Positions 7,018 to 16,293 are shown, counted from the stretch's first letter. The stretch: 64,000 bases of DNA from Campylobacter devanensis (GCF_002139915.1 NZ_CP018788.1:868001-932000); one strand, 5' to 3'. Translations and numbers: made by a program. Notes: generated by a model from the letters alone, not told the origin.

Positions 7018-7852
7018 TAAATCTTACGATGAGCTTTTAAAGCAAATTTTGCAGCTGCCTAGTGATAATTGTGAACTTACATTAGATGAAAGTGTGCGGA
7101 TTAATATCCCAAATTTTACTAAAGAGATTAAAGAAATTGCAGTTGCGCTTAAGCCGTGGCGAAAAGGACCATTTAATCTAAATGAGCTTTTTATAGATAG
7201 CGAATGGAGAAGCTTTGTTAAGTTTAATATTTTAAAACCATATCTAAATTTAAAAGGTAAAAGTGTCGCAGATGTGGGGTGTAATAACGGCTATTATATG
7301 TTTAAAATGCTCGAATTTAATCCAAAAAGTATAACCGGGTTTGACCCTAGTGAGCTAGCATTTTTGCAATTTAGTTTTATTAATCACTTTATTAAAAGCG
7401 ATATTGAGTTTAAAATTGCTGGTGTAGAGAGCTTGCCTGAATGCGGAAGTAAATTTGATACAATATTTTGCCTTGGAGTTTTATATCACAGAAGCGACCC
7501 AATAAAGTGCCTAAAAGAGCTAAAATCAGCAATGAATCCAGGCGGTGAGGTATTTATAGATACAATGTACATCGAGCGTGATGATGAAATGGTGCTAAGC
7601 CCTAATGGTAGCTACTCTAAAATTCCAAATATTAGCTTTATTCCAAGTGTTAAAGCTCTTAAAAACTGGTGTCAAAGGGCTAAATTTAAAAGTTTTGAAA
7701 TTTTAGCTACTAAGGAAACTGACTTGTTTGAACAGCGCAAAACAGAGTGGATAGATGGGCAAAGTCTTAGTGACTTTTTAGACCCAAATGATGACTCTAA
7801 GACAATAGAAGGTTATCCAGCACCAAAAAGAATTTATATAAGATTAACTTAA
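7010..7852 (+). CDS. cmoB: tRNA U34 carboxymethyltransferase CmoB
   Basis: 280 residues. The SAM-binding motif VADVGCNNGYYMFKM is near residue 87, followed by GFDPSELAFLQF and FCLGVLYHRSDP, all typical of CmoB. It uses carboxy-SAM to turn 5-hydroxyuridine at tRNA position 34 into the 5-oxyacetic acid form, widening codon reading. It is shorter at the N-terminus than the E. coli protein (323). It is followed after 9 bases by the hotdog protein, matching the Cj0976-Cj0977 pair. Confidence 0.88.
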   Translation: MNNKSYDELLKQILQLPSDNCELTLDESVRINIPNFTKEIKEIAVALKPWRKGPFNLNELFIDSEWRSFVKFNILKPYLNLKGKSVADVGCNNGYYMFKMLEFNPKSITGFDPSELAFLQFSFINHFIKSDIEFKIAGVESLPECGSKFDTIFCLGVLYHRSDPIKCLKELKSAMNPGGEVFIDTMYIERDDEMVLSPNGSYSKIPNISFIPSVKALKNWCQRAKFKSFEILATKETDLFEQRKTEWIDGQSLSDFLDPNDDSKTIEGYPAPKRIYIRLT

Positions 7853-7861
7853 GGGTATATT

Positions 7862-8347
7862 ATGAATGAGTATGATGAGAGTTTGCAAGATATTGGATTA
7901 ATTGATAGTGCTGAGATTTTTCAAGGGCTTTTAAATATACCAGCTACTATAAACTCCACTTTATGCGGCGGAATAGTAGATATGAAACCAAACTATGCTA
8001 AAACTACGCTAATGACTAGCAATGAAATGGTTTTTGATGATGAAAAGCTAGTTCATGGTGGATTTATATTTGGTGCGGCTGAGTGGGCTGCGCATGTAGC
8101 TATAAATACGCTCCACTCTGTAACTATAGGCGCAAAAGTAAATCTATACGCACCAGCCAAAGTTGGCGATATGGTAGAATTTGAGGCGCACGCCTACTAC
8201 GAAGAGTCTAAAAAGCGTGAGGTTAAGGTCATAGGCACAATCAAAGAGATTAAAATCTTTGAAGGCACTTATCAGATAGTTGTACTAGAAGAGCATATAT
8301 TTAGACTTCAGCAACGTAAAATGACAAGCGATGAATCGCAACAATAA
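7862..8347 (+). CDS. Hotdog-fold protein, Cj0977 family (motility/invasion linked)
   Basis: 161 residues with the hotdog thioesterase-like signature VHGGFIFGAAEWAAHVA (helix) and VGDMVEFEAHAYYEESKKREVKV (strands). In C. jejuni the homolog Cj0977 is a flagellar-regulon (sigma-28) protein needed for invasion of host cells; its substrate is unknown. I see no clear sigma-28 promoter in the few bases between cmoB and this gene, so here it may be read with cmoB. The call is by resemblance and synteny. Confidence 0.78.
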   Translation: MNEYDESLQDIGLIDSAEIFQGLLNIPATINSTLCGGIVDMKPNYAKTTLMTSNEMVFDDEKLVHGGFIFGAAEWAAHVAINTLHSVTIGAKVNLYAPAKVGDMVEFEAHAYYEESKKREVKVIGTIKEIKIFEGTYQIVVLEEHIFRLQQRKMTSDESQQ

Positions 8348-8353
8348 GGCTAG

Positions 8354-8379
8354 TATTAACAAATCTTGATTTGTTAATA
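8354..8379. terminator. Bidirectional hairpin between convergent genes
   Basis: TATTAACAAAT and ATTTGTTAATA form an 11-bp stem with a CTTG loop just after the hotdog gene. A second hairpin, GGCGCA (8400-8405) with TGCGCC (8421-8426), overlaps the stop codon of the facing MBL gene. Neither has a strong T-run. Confidence 0.45.
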
Positions 8380-8410
8380 AATTTAATCCATCTTATATAG
8401 GCGCAAAAGG

Positions 8411-9001
8411 CTAAATTGCCTGCGCCCATCTAATTAGCGAATTTCTCTCAGCATCTAAGCTTGTTGGTTCACCATGTCCTGGGTAAATTTTATAATTTTT
8501 TAACTCTACAGCACGTTTTAGACTCTGCCTCATTAATTTACCATCACTAAAAGGAAAATCATACCGACCAATTGAATTTTTAAATATAAAATCTCCGCTA
8601 AACATCACATCACCAGCCGTTATTACACTACATCCTGGAGTATGCCCTGGGAAATGGCAAAAGGCAAATTTAACTCCACTAAAATCAAACTCTTCTCCAT
8701 CGCTTACTAAAATATCAGGGTTAAATTTAGCCTGCAAAAGTCCAAATGGGTCATTTTGACACAAAAATGCATCATCTTTAGGTATATAAATATCCACACC
8801 AAATTTTGCTTTAATAGCATCACAATCATAAACATGGTCAAAATGTCCATGCGTACAAAATACCGCTAATGGATTTTTGCACACACGCTCAATCCACTCT
8901 AGCGCACCATCGCCTGGATCGATTATAATCTCTCCATCACTTAAAACTACTACATAACAATTGGTTCCATAAATCCCAAAAGCTCTTGAAATAATCTGCA
9001 T
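8411..9001 (-). CDS. MBL-fold metallo-hydrolase (glyoxalase II-like)
   Basis: 196 residues. The metal-binding signature HGHFDH (FCTHGHFDHVYD) is near residue 52, followed by the further ligands in FCHFPGHTPGC and SGDFIFKNS and the C-terminal YPGHGEPT. Such small cytoplasmic hydrolases resemble GloB and often cleave S-lactoylglutathione or other thioesters; the substrate cannot be read from sequence. It is divergent from nadE, as is its homolog in C. jejuni (Cj0809c). Confidence 0.85.
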   Translation of the reverse strand: MQIISRAFGIYGTNCYVVVLSDGEIIIDPGDGALEWIERVCKNPLAVFCTHGHFDHVYDCDAIKAKFGVDIYIPKDDAFLCQNDPFGLLQAKFNPDILVSDGEEFDFSGVKFAFCHFPGHTPGCSVITAGDVMFSGDFIFKNSIGRYDFPFSDGKLMRQSLKRAVELKNYKIYPGHGEPTSLDAERNSLIRWAQAI

Positions 9002-9088
9002 TTTTACTACCTTTTTTAAGTTTTTTTTCTAATATTCTAAGATAGATTTTACCATAATCTAGATATAATTTTGTATTATTTTTAATGG

Positions 9089-9829
9089 ATGATATTAGTG
9101 GAAAATTTTAAATTATTAGAAAATAACCTTCTAAATTTTCTTGATTCTTACCTAAAAAGCTCTGGTGCTAAGGGTTTTGTCCTTGGACTAAGTGGCGGCT
9201 TAGACTCTGCGGTTGTGGCTACACTTTGTACCAAAGTCGCTCCTACAAAAGCACTCATAATGCCAACTTCTAGCTCAAATAAAGCAAATTTAAACGATGC
9301 TTTAGAGCTATCTAGTAAGCTAAATTTGGATTACCAAATTATTGATATTAGTGATATTTTGGCTAGTTTTTTACCTTTTAGCAATACAAATGATAAGCTA
9401 AGAGTTGGAAATATTGCTGCTAGAATCCGCATGATTTTACTCTACGATCACTCTAGTTTGCTTAATGCACTTGTTGCTGGTACAACAAATAAAAGCGAGA
9501 AAATGCTAGGATATGGTACGATTTATGGCGATATGGCGTGCGCACTAAATCCACTAGCAAATATCTATAAAAGCGATCTCTTTGAATTTGCGAGCTACCT
9601 TGGTGTTAATCACAAAATCATAGCCAAAGCTCCAAGTGCCGATCTATGGCAAAATCAAAGCGATGAAAATGATATCGGATATAGCTATAAAGAGATTGAT
9701 AAACTGCTAAAAGCTATAGAAAATGGCGAAGATTTATCTAAATTTGATAGCGACTTTAAAAATAAAATAACTGCTAGAATCACCAAAAATAGCTTCAAGC
9801 AAAAACTACCAGCAACACCAAATATATAA
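9089..9829 (+). CDS. nadE: NAD synthetase (ammonia-dependent)
   Basis: 246 residues, the length of the single-domain NH3-dependent enzyme. It carries the PP-loop LGLSGGLDSAVVATL at about residues 33-46, the family stretch GNIAARIRMILLYDHS and the substrate-binding region LVAGTTNKSEKMLGYGTIYGD. It amidates nicotinate adenine dinucleotide to NAD in the cytoplasm. No strong ribosome site precedes the ATG at 9089. It starts the long + strand gene run. Confidence 0.93.
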   Translation: MILVENFKLLENNLLNFLDSYLKSSGAKGFVLGLSGGLDSAVVATLCTKVAPTKALIMPTSSSNKANLNDALELSSKLNLDYQIIDISDILASFLPFSNTNDKLRVGNIAARIRMILLYDHSSLLNALVAGTTNKSEKMLGYGTIYGDMACALNPLANIYKSDLFEFASYLGVNHKIIAKAPSADLWQNQSDENDIGYSYKEIDKLLKAIENGEDLSKFDSDFKNKITARITKNSFKQKLPATPNI

Positions 9830-9843
9830 AATTAGGAGATTTG

Positions 9844-10977
9844 ATGAGAGATATACCTTTTTTTCGCCCCTTAATCACTGATAGAGAGCATGAACTTATC
9901 AAAGAGACCTTAGAAAAAAATGCAAACTATATGGTTGAGAATTTAGAAAATAATATAAAAGATTTCTTCGGTGCCAAACACGCTATCACCACAAATAACG
10001 GCACCGCCGCTATACACCTAAGCTTATGTGCTATGGATTTAAAGCGTGGAGATAAGATTATCTGCTCTGTTAATGCCTTTCCTAGTATAGCTCAAGTCAT
10101 TAGGCATTTTGACGCTGAGCCGATTTTTGTCGATATAAATGAAGATGATTTTAATATAGACCCAAATGAGCTAGAAAAAATCCTAAAAACTCAAAAACAC
10201 AAAAAATTAAAAGCCGCATTTATAACCCATGTAGCTGGTCAGAGTGCTGATATGGACGCTATATACGCCCTTGCTAATGAGTATGATATAAAGATTATTG
10301 ATGATGCTAGTAGAGCAATGGGCGCTACATATAAAGGCAAATTAATAGGCAATATGAGATCATATATGTCTTGTTTTCAGATCAATCCCCAAGTCCAACA
10401 CGCAGTAGCAACAACTGGTATTATAATTACAAATGATGATGAGATGGCTAGTCGTGCTAGACTAATTCGCAACCATGCTATAATCAACGATAGCTTCGAT
10501 AAAGATGGAAATTTAGGCTATATGTATGATGTAATTGATATTGGGCAAAAATATGATCTAAATTCACTCTGTGCCGCATATGGAATTGCTCAGTTTGAAA
10601 AACTTGGAATGTTTATCGCACGCCGCAAGGCAATTGCAGCAATATATAATGAAGAGTTAAAAAATTGCCCACATATCACTACGCCACTAGCTAAGCGAGA
10701 TCACATATATAACCAATATATTATTAAAATCGATAAAAATCGTGATAGTTTTGCTAGAGAACTAAAGGAGATGGGAATTAGCACTAGCTTGCACTACCGC
10801 CCAATGCACCTACTAAGCTACTATAAAAACAAATACCACCTACGGGTAAATGACTTTCCTAAAGCGCTTAAAACCTATCAACAAATTTTATCACTACCAA
10901 TATATGCCGCACTTAGTGATGAAGAAGCGCTTTATATCTGCAATGCAGTCAAATCAGTAGCACAAAGTCGTGTTTAA
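9844..10977 (+). CDS. DegT/DnrJ/EryC1/StrS-family protein lacking the catalytic lysine
   Basis: 377 residues. The fold of sugar aminotransferases is clear: NNGTAAIHLSLCA (phosphate/PLP pocket), GDKIICSVNAFPS, PIFVDINEDDF, and IIDDASRAMGATYKGK with the Asp that normally contacts the PLP ring. But the lysine loop, usually SFHPxKxITTGEGG, reads CFQINPQVQHAVATTGIII: no Lys (Val or Gln at the aligned position) and no GEGG. ColD-type sugar 3-dehydratases of this family replace the same Lys with His, so a non-aminotransferase or PMP-dependent role is possible. The ATG at 9844, with AGGAG at good spacing, is preferred over TTG at 9841. It overlaps lpxK by 8 bases, which suggests a link to lipid A or core sugar synthesis. 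Confidence 0.8.
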   Translation: MRDIPFFRPLITDREHELIKETLEKNANYMVENLENNIKDFFGAKHAITTNNGTAAIHLSLCAMDLKRGDKIICSVNAFPSIAQVIRHFDAEPIFVDINEDDFNIDPNELEKILKTQKHKKLKAAFITHVAGQSADMDAIYALANEYDIKIIDDASRAMGATYKGKLIGNMRSYMSCFQINPQVQHAVATTGIIITNDDEMASRARLIRNHAIINDSFDKDGNLGYMYDVIDIGQKYDLNSLCAAYGIAQFEKLGMFIARRKAIAAIYNEELKNCPHITTPLAKRDHIYNQYIIKIDKNRDSFARELKEMGISTSLHYRPMHLLSYYKNKYHLRVNDFPKALKTYQQILSLPIYAALSDEEALYICNAVKSVAQSRV

Positions 10978-11944
10978 ACGCAAATTTCACGCTTGGCTAG
11001 AGAGATATTTTTACCAGCCAAGCGTTTTTGATATTATTGTTAGCGCCCTACTTTTACCGCTATCAGCAATTTATTATTGTATAGTTTGGATTAAATTCAA
11101 ACTATCTAAGGTGCAAAAATTTCCAATCCCAATAATTAGTATTGGTAATCTAGTCCTAGGCGGAAGCGGAAAAACTCCATTAACTAAAGCAATTTTTAAT
11201 GAGTTTAATCACGAATTTAAAACCTTTATAATCCTAAGAGGCTATAAAAGAGAGTCAAAAGGTATGCAAATTGTAGCACTAAATGGTGATATAAAATGTG
11301 ATGTAGCAACTAGTGGCGATGAGGCAATGGAATATGCTACAAATTTAAAAAATGCCAATATAATAGTCTCAAACGATCGCAAAATAGCTATAAATAAAGC
11401 TATAAATCTAGGCGCTAAGCTTGTGATTTTAGATGATGGATTTGGAAAGGCTAATATTTTTAAATTTAATATTTTACTACGTCCAGCCAAAACCCCGCGA
11501 CTAAATTTCACCATCCCAAGCGGAGTTTATCGCTATCCAAGTAGCTTTTATGGTCTAGCTGATTTCATCCCAAGCAGTAGCGATATAATCAAAAAAACGA
11601 CTATCATAAATCCGCAGCCAAAAATGGTTTTAATGACTGCTATTGCTAACCCTTCAAGATTGGAGTTCATATTTGATAAATGTATAGGGCATGAATTTTT
11701 TGCTGATCATCATAAATTTAATAAATTTGAGTGTGAAAGCATACTTAAAAACTATAATGCTAACTCCCTTTTAGTAACACAAAAAGACTATGTAAAAATC
11801 AAAGATTTTGGATTAAGTGTTTCAATTTTAGACTTAAAAACAACGATTTCTCCAAATTTTGCAAATAAAATCAAATTATTTATCAAAAGCTACCAAAATT
11901 CAGATAAAATATATCAAACAAATCAAGAAGGAAAGATATGTTAA
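10970..11944 (+). CDS. lpxK: Tetraacyldisaccharide 4'-kinase LpxK
   Basis: 324 residues. A short membrane-associated N-terminus (PLSAIYYCIVWIKF) is followed by the P-loop-like ISIGNLVLGGSGKTPL near residue 65 and the LpxK motif ILRGYKR, then SGDEAMEYA and VILDDGFG. LpxK adds the 4'-phosphate to the lipid A precursor at the inner membrane. GTG is the start codon and the gene overlaps both neighbours by a few bases. The C-terminal region is less conserved but keeps FFADHHKFN and LLVTQKDYVKI. Confidence 0.92.
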   Translation: MFKRKFHAWLERYFYQPSVFDIIVSALLLPLSAIYYCIVWIKFKLSKVQKFPIPIISIGNLVLGGSGKTPLTKAIFNEFNHEFKTFIILRGYKRESKGMQIVALNGDIKCDVATSGDEAMEYATNLKNANIIVSNDRKIAINKAINLGAKLVILDDGFGKANIFKFNILLRPAKTPRLNFTIPSGVYRYPSSFYGLADFIPSSSDIIKKTTIINPQPKMVLMTAIANPSRLEFIFDKCIGHEFFADHHKFNKFECESILKNYNANSLLVTQKDYVKIKDFGLSVSILDLKTTISPNFANKIKLFIKSYQNSDKIYQTNQEGKIC

Positions 11945-12780
11945 AAAGCAGTAGAACGGCTGAAGTCATCCTTAGTGCTTTGCCATATATCCAAAAATTT
12001 AGAGATAAAATTTTTGTTATCAAATATGGCGGAGCAGCTCAAATAGATGAGAAGTTAAAAAATAACTTCGCTAGGGATATTGTACTTTTACAGATTGTTG
12101 GTATTAAGGTTGTTTTGGTTCATGGTGGTGGCAAAACTATTAACTCATTTTTAGATCGGCTTGATATTAAGAGCGAATTTATTGATGGGCTTAGGGTTAC
12201 AGATGCAAACACTATGGAAGTTGTAGAGATGGCACTTAGCGGCCTAGTAAATAAAGAGATTACTAGTATGCTAAATAAACATGGCGCAAGAGCCATAGGC
12301 GTTAGCGGCAAAGACGATAATATGCTAAGAGCCAAGGTAATGGATAATGGCAAATACGGCTTTGTAGGTGACATCACTAGTGTAGATGATAGGCTTATTA
12401 ACTCTCTTTTAGATGATGGGTTGATACCAGTTATTGCGCCAATTGCTATTGGTGAAAATTACGAATCATACAATATCAACGCTGATTTGTGTGCTAGTGC
12501 GATAGCTAGTAAATTAAAAGCTAGTAAGGTTATATTTTTAAGCGATATTAGAGGCGTGTTAGATAAAGAATCAAATTTAATCGGCAAACTAGATAAAGAT
12601 AGCATTGAAACACTTAAAAAAGATGGTACAATCAGCGGTGGAATGATTCCAAAAGTTGATGCTTGCTTAGAGTGTATTCAAAATGGCGTAGGTGCAGCCC
12701 ACATAATAGATGGCAAAATTCCACACTCATTATTATTAGAAATTTTCACAGATGAAGGTATAGGGAGTATAATCAAATGA
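11938..12780 (+). CDS. argB: Acetylglutamate kinase
   Basis: 280 residues. The N-terminal FVIKYGGAA holds the catalytic Lys and glycine loop of the amino-acid kinase family; VLVHGGGKTINSFL, ADLCASAIASKL and SGGMIPKVDACLECI are typical of ArgB. It makes N-acetylglutamyl phosphate, the second step to ornithine and arginine. No other arg gene is nearby; it lies within an lpxK-thrC run and overlaps lpxK by 7 bases and thrC by 4, with a good GAAGGA site before its ATG. Confidence 0.94.
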   Translation: MLKSSRTAEVILSALPYIQKFRDKIFVIKYGGAAQIDEKLKNNFARDIVLLQIVGIKVVLVHGGGKTINSFLDRLDIKSEFIDGLRVTDANTMEVVEMALSGLVNKEITSMLNKHGARAIGVSGKDDNMLRAKVMDNGKYGFVGDITSVDDRLINSLLDDGLIPVIAPIAIGENYESYNINADLCASAIASKLKASKVIFLSDIRGVLDKESNLIGKLDKDSIETLKKDGTISGGMIPKVDACLECIQNGVGAAHIIDGKIPHSLLLEIFTDEGIGSIIK

Positions 12781-14507
12781 AACTTTTAAGCATAATTTTA
12801 AATCAATTCGAAGTAACAAATTTAGCCAAGGAGCTAGCAAATCATAAATGTGTAAGCCAAATTCACAATCTAAACCCAATAAATGCAAAATCGTGGGCAA
12901 ATAAAGAACTAGCTGCTAATCAAGCAATGCTAGTTGTTGTCGGTAAATTTAAAAAAATCAAGGCTATTTTAGGTGAATTAGACCCAAAAATATGCGAATA
13001 TCTCTCCATTGAAAAGTTAAGCGAGATAAATTCAAAACACCTAGAAACCCTCCAAACACTAACTGCCCCAATGCTAGTAGGCACTAGACTTCAAAACGCC
13101 GATGAATTAAACGAATCAGTAAATTTAGATACTGCATTGTTAAATCCAGCAGCCAAATATGGCGGATTATATGCACCAATAAATTTACCACTAATTAGTA
13201 AAAAAGAGTTTAAAAAATTAGCTAGATTAAATTATGAAGATTTTGCGCTGGAGATTATTAAAAAATTTAACTTTAATATTAGTTTGAATAAATTCAAAAA
13301 AGCACTTAGTAGATATGAGAAGTTTGATAAAAGCGCTGTTGAGATTAAAAGAGTTCATAAAGATCTATATATTAACGAGCTTTGGCATGGGCCAACTAGA
13401 GCCTTTAAAGATATGGCACTTCAGCCTTTTGGAGAGCTTTTAAGTTCTATTTCTCATGGTCAAAAACAGCTAATAATGTGTGCTACTAGCGGCGATACTG
13501 GCCCATCTACACTAAGCTCATTTGAAAATGCCAAAGATATAAAAGTTGTCTGCCTATATCCAAAGAATGGTACCAGCGAGGTTCAAAGACTTCAAATGGT
13601 AAATCAAAAAGCACCAAATTTAAAAGTAATCGGAATTGAGGGCAACTTTGATGATGCTCAGCAAGCACTTAAAGAATTATTAAATGATAATGAATTTAAA
13701 GCAGTTTTAGCTGAATTGGGCTACAATCTTAGTGCTGCAAATTCGGTCAATTTTGGCAGAATTTTATTTCAAATTATCTACCATATCTATGTCTGCATAA
13801 GTATAAACAATAATAAAGAACCAATTGATATAATTGTTCCAAGTGGTAATTTTGGCAATGCACTTGGCGCTTACTATGCTAAAAAAATGGGTGCAAATAT
13901 TGGCAGAATAAAAATTGCTTCAAATCAAAATAATATCTTAACTCAACTTTTTACTACTGGTATTTATGATTTAAATAATAAAGAGTTAATTTCAACAATC
14001 AGCCCAGCAATGGATATTTTAGTTAGTTCAAATGTTGAGAGATTGTTATTTGATAAATTTGGTGCAGTTAGAACCAAAGAGCTGATGGATAGCCTAGCAA
14101 CAAATAAAAAATACGAACTAACAAACGATGAGTTAAATGCACTAAAAGCTGACTTTGATGCGGCATTTTGCACTGATGATGAGTGTATAGAAAATATCTC
14201 TAAAATGGCAAAATCAGGTATATTAATTGACCCGCATACTGCGACTTGTCTAAATTTAGTTAATGATGAAAATATAACCGTGATAACTTCAACTGCTCAA
14301 TGGGTTAAATTTACTCCAAGTATGATCAAAGCGCTAAAAAATAGAACCAGCACTGATGAACTTGCTGATATGCAATTACTAGCTAGCAAATATCATGTAA
14401 AGCTTCCAAAAAGTATAATCAAACTATTTAAAGAAGAGGCTATTCATACTGATATAGTCAAAAAAAATCAGATAAAATCAAATATTATAGAGTGGATAAA
14501 ACAATGA
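12777..14507 (+). CDS. thrC: Threonine synthase with N-terminal CutA-like domain
   Basis: 576 residues, about 100 more than the usual threonine synthase. Residues from about 98 onward are ThrC: LVGTRLQ, NPAAKYGGLYAP, the PLP lysine Lys211 in HGPTRAFKDMA, the phosphate loop CATSGDTGPST and VPSGNFGNALGAYYAKKMG. It converts phosphohomoserine to threonine. Residues 1 to about 95 instead resemble CutA (LAKELANHKCVSQIHNL, then SWANKELAANQAMLVVV, then LGELDPKICEYLSIEKL), a trimeric ferredoxin-like fold linked to metal tolerance; this is my pattern match, not a search result. Both parts lie in one uninterrupted frame. The gene overlaps argB and kdsB by 4 bases each. Confidence 0.88.
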   Translation: MKLLSIILNQFEVTNLAKELANHKCVSQIHNLNPINAKSWANKELAANQAMLVVVGKFKKIKAILGELDPKICEYLSIEKLSEINSKHLETLQTLTAPMLVGTRLQNADELNESVNLDTALLNPAAKYGGLYAPINLPLISKKEFKKLARLNYEDFALEIIKKFNFNISLNKFKKALSRYEKFDKSAVEIKRVHKDLYINELWHGPTRAFKDMALQPFGELLSSISHGQKQLIMCATSGDTGPSTLSSFENAKDIKVVCLYPKNGTSEVQRLQMVNQKAPNLKVIGIEGNFDDAQQALKELLNDNEFKAVLAELGYNLSAANSVNFGRILFQIIYHIYVCISINNNKEPIDIIVPSGNFGNALGAYYAKKMGANIGRIKIASNQNNILTQLFTTGIYDLNNKELISTISPAMDILVSSNVERLLFDKFGAVRTKELMDSLATNKKYELTNDELNALKADFDAAFCTDDECIENISKMAKSGILIDPHTATCLNLVNDENITVITSTAQWVKFTPSMIKALKNRTSTDELADMQLLASKYHVKLPKSIIKLFKEEAIHTDIVKKNQIKSNIIEWIKQ

Positions 14508-15232
14508 TAGTAATACCTGCACGACTAGCCTCTACTAGATTTGTCAATAAGATCCTTGCTGATATCGGCGGGGTTCCTATGTTTGTAAAAACCGCCCAAT
14601 TAGCTAGTAAATGCGATGATGTTGTTGTCGCTTGTGATAATGAAGATATCCTGCAAATTGCACAAAAATTTGGAATAAAAGCGATAATGACTAGTAAAGC
14701 TCATGATAGTGGCACTGATAGAATTAATGAAGCGGTCAAAAAGCTTGGACTAAAAGATGATGAGATTGTAATAAATTTACAAGCAGATGAGCCATTCTTT
14801 GAGGAGAAAAATCTAAGCAAATTTAAAGATTTTACCTCTCAAAGAATAAATGATGGTGCATTTATGACGAGTTGCTTAAAATTTGCTAGCTCAGAAGAGG
14901 CTCAAAATCCAAATTTAGTCAAGGTAATCACAGATATAAATGATTATGCTATATACTTTTCACGCTCATTAATTCCATATCCAAGAAGTCGCTGTGATCT
15001 GTATAAAGCGCATATCGGAATCTATGGTTATAGCGTTAGCACATTAGCACAGTTTTGCGCACTTACAACTAAAGACCTAGAAAACATAGAAAAGCTCGAA
15101 CAGCTTCGTGCTATCTCAAGTGCTAAAAAAATTGCAATGCTAGAGATAAATAGCCAAAGCATCGGCATAGATACTATTGATGATTTACGAGTCGCTGCTA
15201 ATAAATTTGGATTTAAATCTACCCTGCTATGA
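14504..15232 (+). CDS. kdsB: 3-deoxy-manno-octulosonate cytidylyltransferase
   Basis: 242 residues from the ATG at 14504, which overlaps the thrC stop as ATGA; an upstream GTG at 14492 is less likely because the family begins with VIPARLASTRF. Further marks are LADIGGVPM, DSGTDRINEA and LQADEPFF. KdsB activates Kdo as CMP-Kdo for the inner core of LOS, so with lpxK it puts lipid A/Kdo functions in this run. It overlaps the first GGDEF gene by 4 bases. Confidence 0.93.
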   Translation: MIVIPARLASTRFVNKILADIGGVPMFVKTAQLASKCDDVVVACDNEDILQIAQKFGIKAIMTSKAHDSGTDRINEAVKKLGLKDDEIVINLQADEPFFEEKNLSKFKDFTSQRINDGAFMTSCLKFASSEEAQNPNLVKVITDINDYAIYFSRSLIPYPRSRCDLYKAHIGIYGYSVSTLAQFCALTTKDLENIEKLEQLRAISSAKKIAMLEINSQSIGIDTIDDLRVAANKFGFKSTLL

Positions 15233-16293
15233 GTGTCATTGCCAAAGAGCTAAGATCATATCCTAAGATCTATCATAAGCTACTATTATTATACATTATC
15301 ATCTTAGCCGTATATGGCTCAATGTTTGCATACTCAGGAATATTTTTTTTATTTATAAATTTTGCCATATGCTTCTTTGTATCAATGGCGCTTTATATAG
15401 ATTTTAACGAACCTAAATTTGAAAAAATTATAAAATTATGGATACAGCTTAGTGCTACGTATATCATGGTATCATCTATTTTGGTTTTAGGGTGGGGTTA
15501 TGGATTTGAGCTATTTTTACTTGAACTTATAGCTATTAACTACGCCTCGCCTCTTAAGAATTTAATCTTAAAAATTACGCTTCCACTATTACAGCTTACG
15601 CTATTTATTATTTTATATTTTACCTTTAGCGGACTTGATGTAAACTATGGCTCTGAGACTATTAAACATATTAGTTTTATCTTTTGTTTTTGTATGATTG
15701 CGGTGAAATTTTTTGTATTACAAGATAACACTAACACCATCTCGACTCTTGATATAATTGCTACACAAAAGCAAAATATCAGCTATAAAAACATTGCTGA
15801 GATTGACTATCTAACTGGTCTTTATAATAGAGCACCAATGAATGAAATTATCTCTAAGCATTTTAAAATGCTCTCAAATCATCAAATTCGTTCTTTAGCT
15901 ATCATTTTATGTGATATAGACAACTTTAAAAATGTAAATGATACTTATGGACATATCTTTGGAGATATTGTTTTATCAAAAGTTGCTGAGATTTTAAATA
16001 TTAAAATATCTAAATTTGGTAAAATTTGCCGCTGGGGTGGTGAGGAGTTTTTAGCTATTATTCCAGCACAAAACTTCAAAAAGTGTATCCAAATCGCAGA
16101 ATCAGCCAGAATCGCTATCCATAGCGCTAACCCTGATAAAGTTCCTATCAGCGCAACATTTGGACTACTATATATAGAAGACCCAATAGAGATAAACCAA
16201 GCAATTAGCATAGCTGATAACCTACTCTATCGTGGTAAAAATCAAGGCAAAAACCAAGTTGTATCGGAAAAATATGAACCTAATCAAAGATAA
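15229..16293 (+). CDS. Membrane diguanylate cyclase (GGDEF), copy 1
   Basis: 354 residues. Residues 1 to about 170 hold five or six hydrophobic helices; the GGDEF domain follows (YLTGLYNRAPMNEI, then LCDIDNFKNVNDTYGH, then CRWGGEEFLAIIP). The active motif GGEEF is intact, so it should make cyclic di-GMP at the inner membrane. The RxxD inhibitory site before the motif is missing (KFGK). The sensor part shares LGWGYGF with the next gene, its tandem paralog. Overlap with kdsB suggests co-transcription. Confidence 0.85.
   Translation: MSVIAKELRSYPKIYHKLLLLYIIILAVYGSMFAYSGIFFLFINFAICFFVSMALYIDFNEPKFEKIIKLWIQLSATYIMVSSILVLGWGYGFELFLLELIAINYASPLKNLILKITLPLLQLTLFIILYFTFSGLDVNYGSETIKHISFIFCFCMIAVKFFVLQDNTNTISTLDIIATQKQNISYKNIAEIDYLTGLYNRAPMNEIISKHFKMLSNHQIRSLAIILCDIDNFKNVNDTYGHIFGDIVLSKVAEILNIKISKFGKICRWGGEEFLAIIPAQNFKKCIQIAESARIAIHSANPDKVPISATFGLLYIEDPIEINQAISIADNLLYRGKNQGKNQVVSEKYEPNQR

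Noticed and set aside
14492-14503. GTG start of kdsB at 14492
   Set aside because: The ATG at 14504 overlaps the thrC stop in the ATGA form seen elsewhere in this run, and the family starts directly at VIPARLAS.
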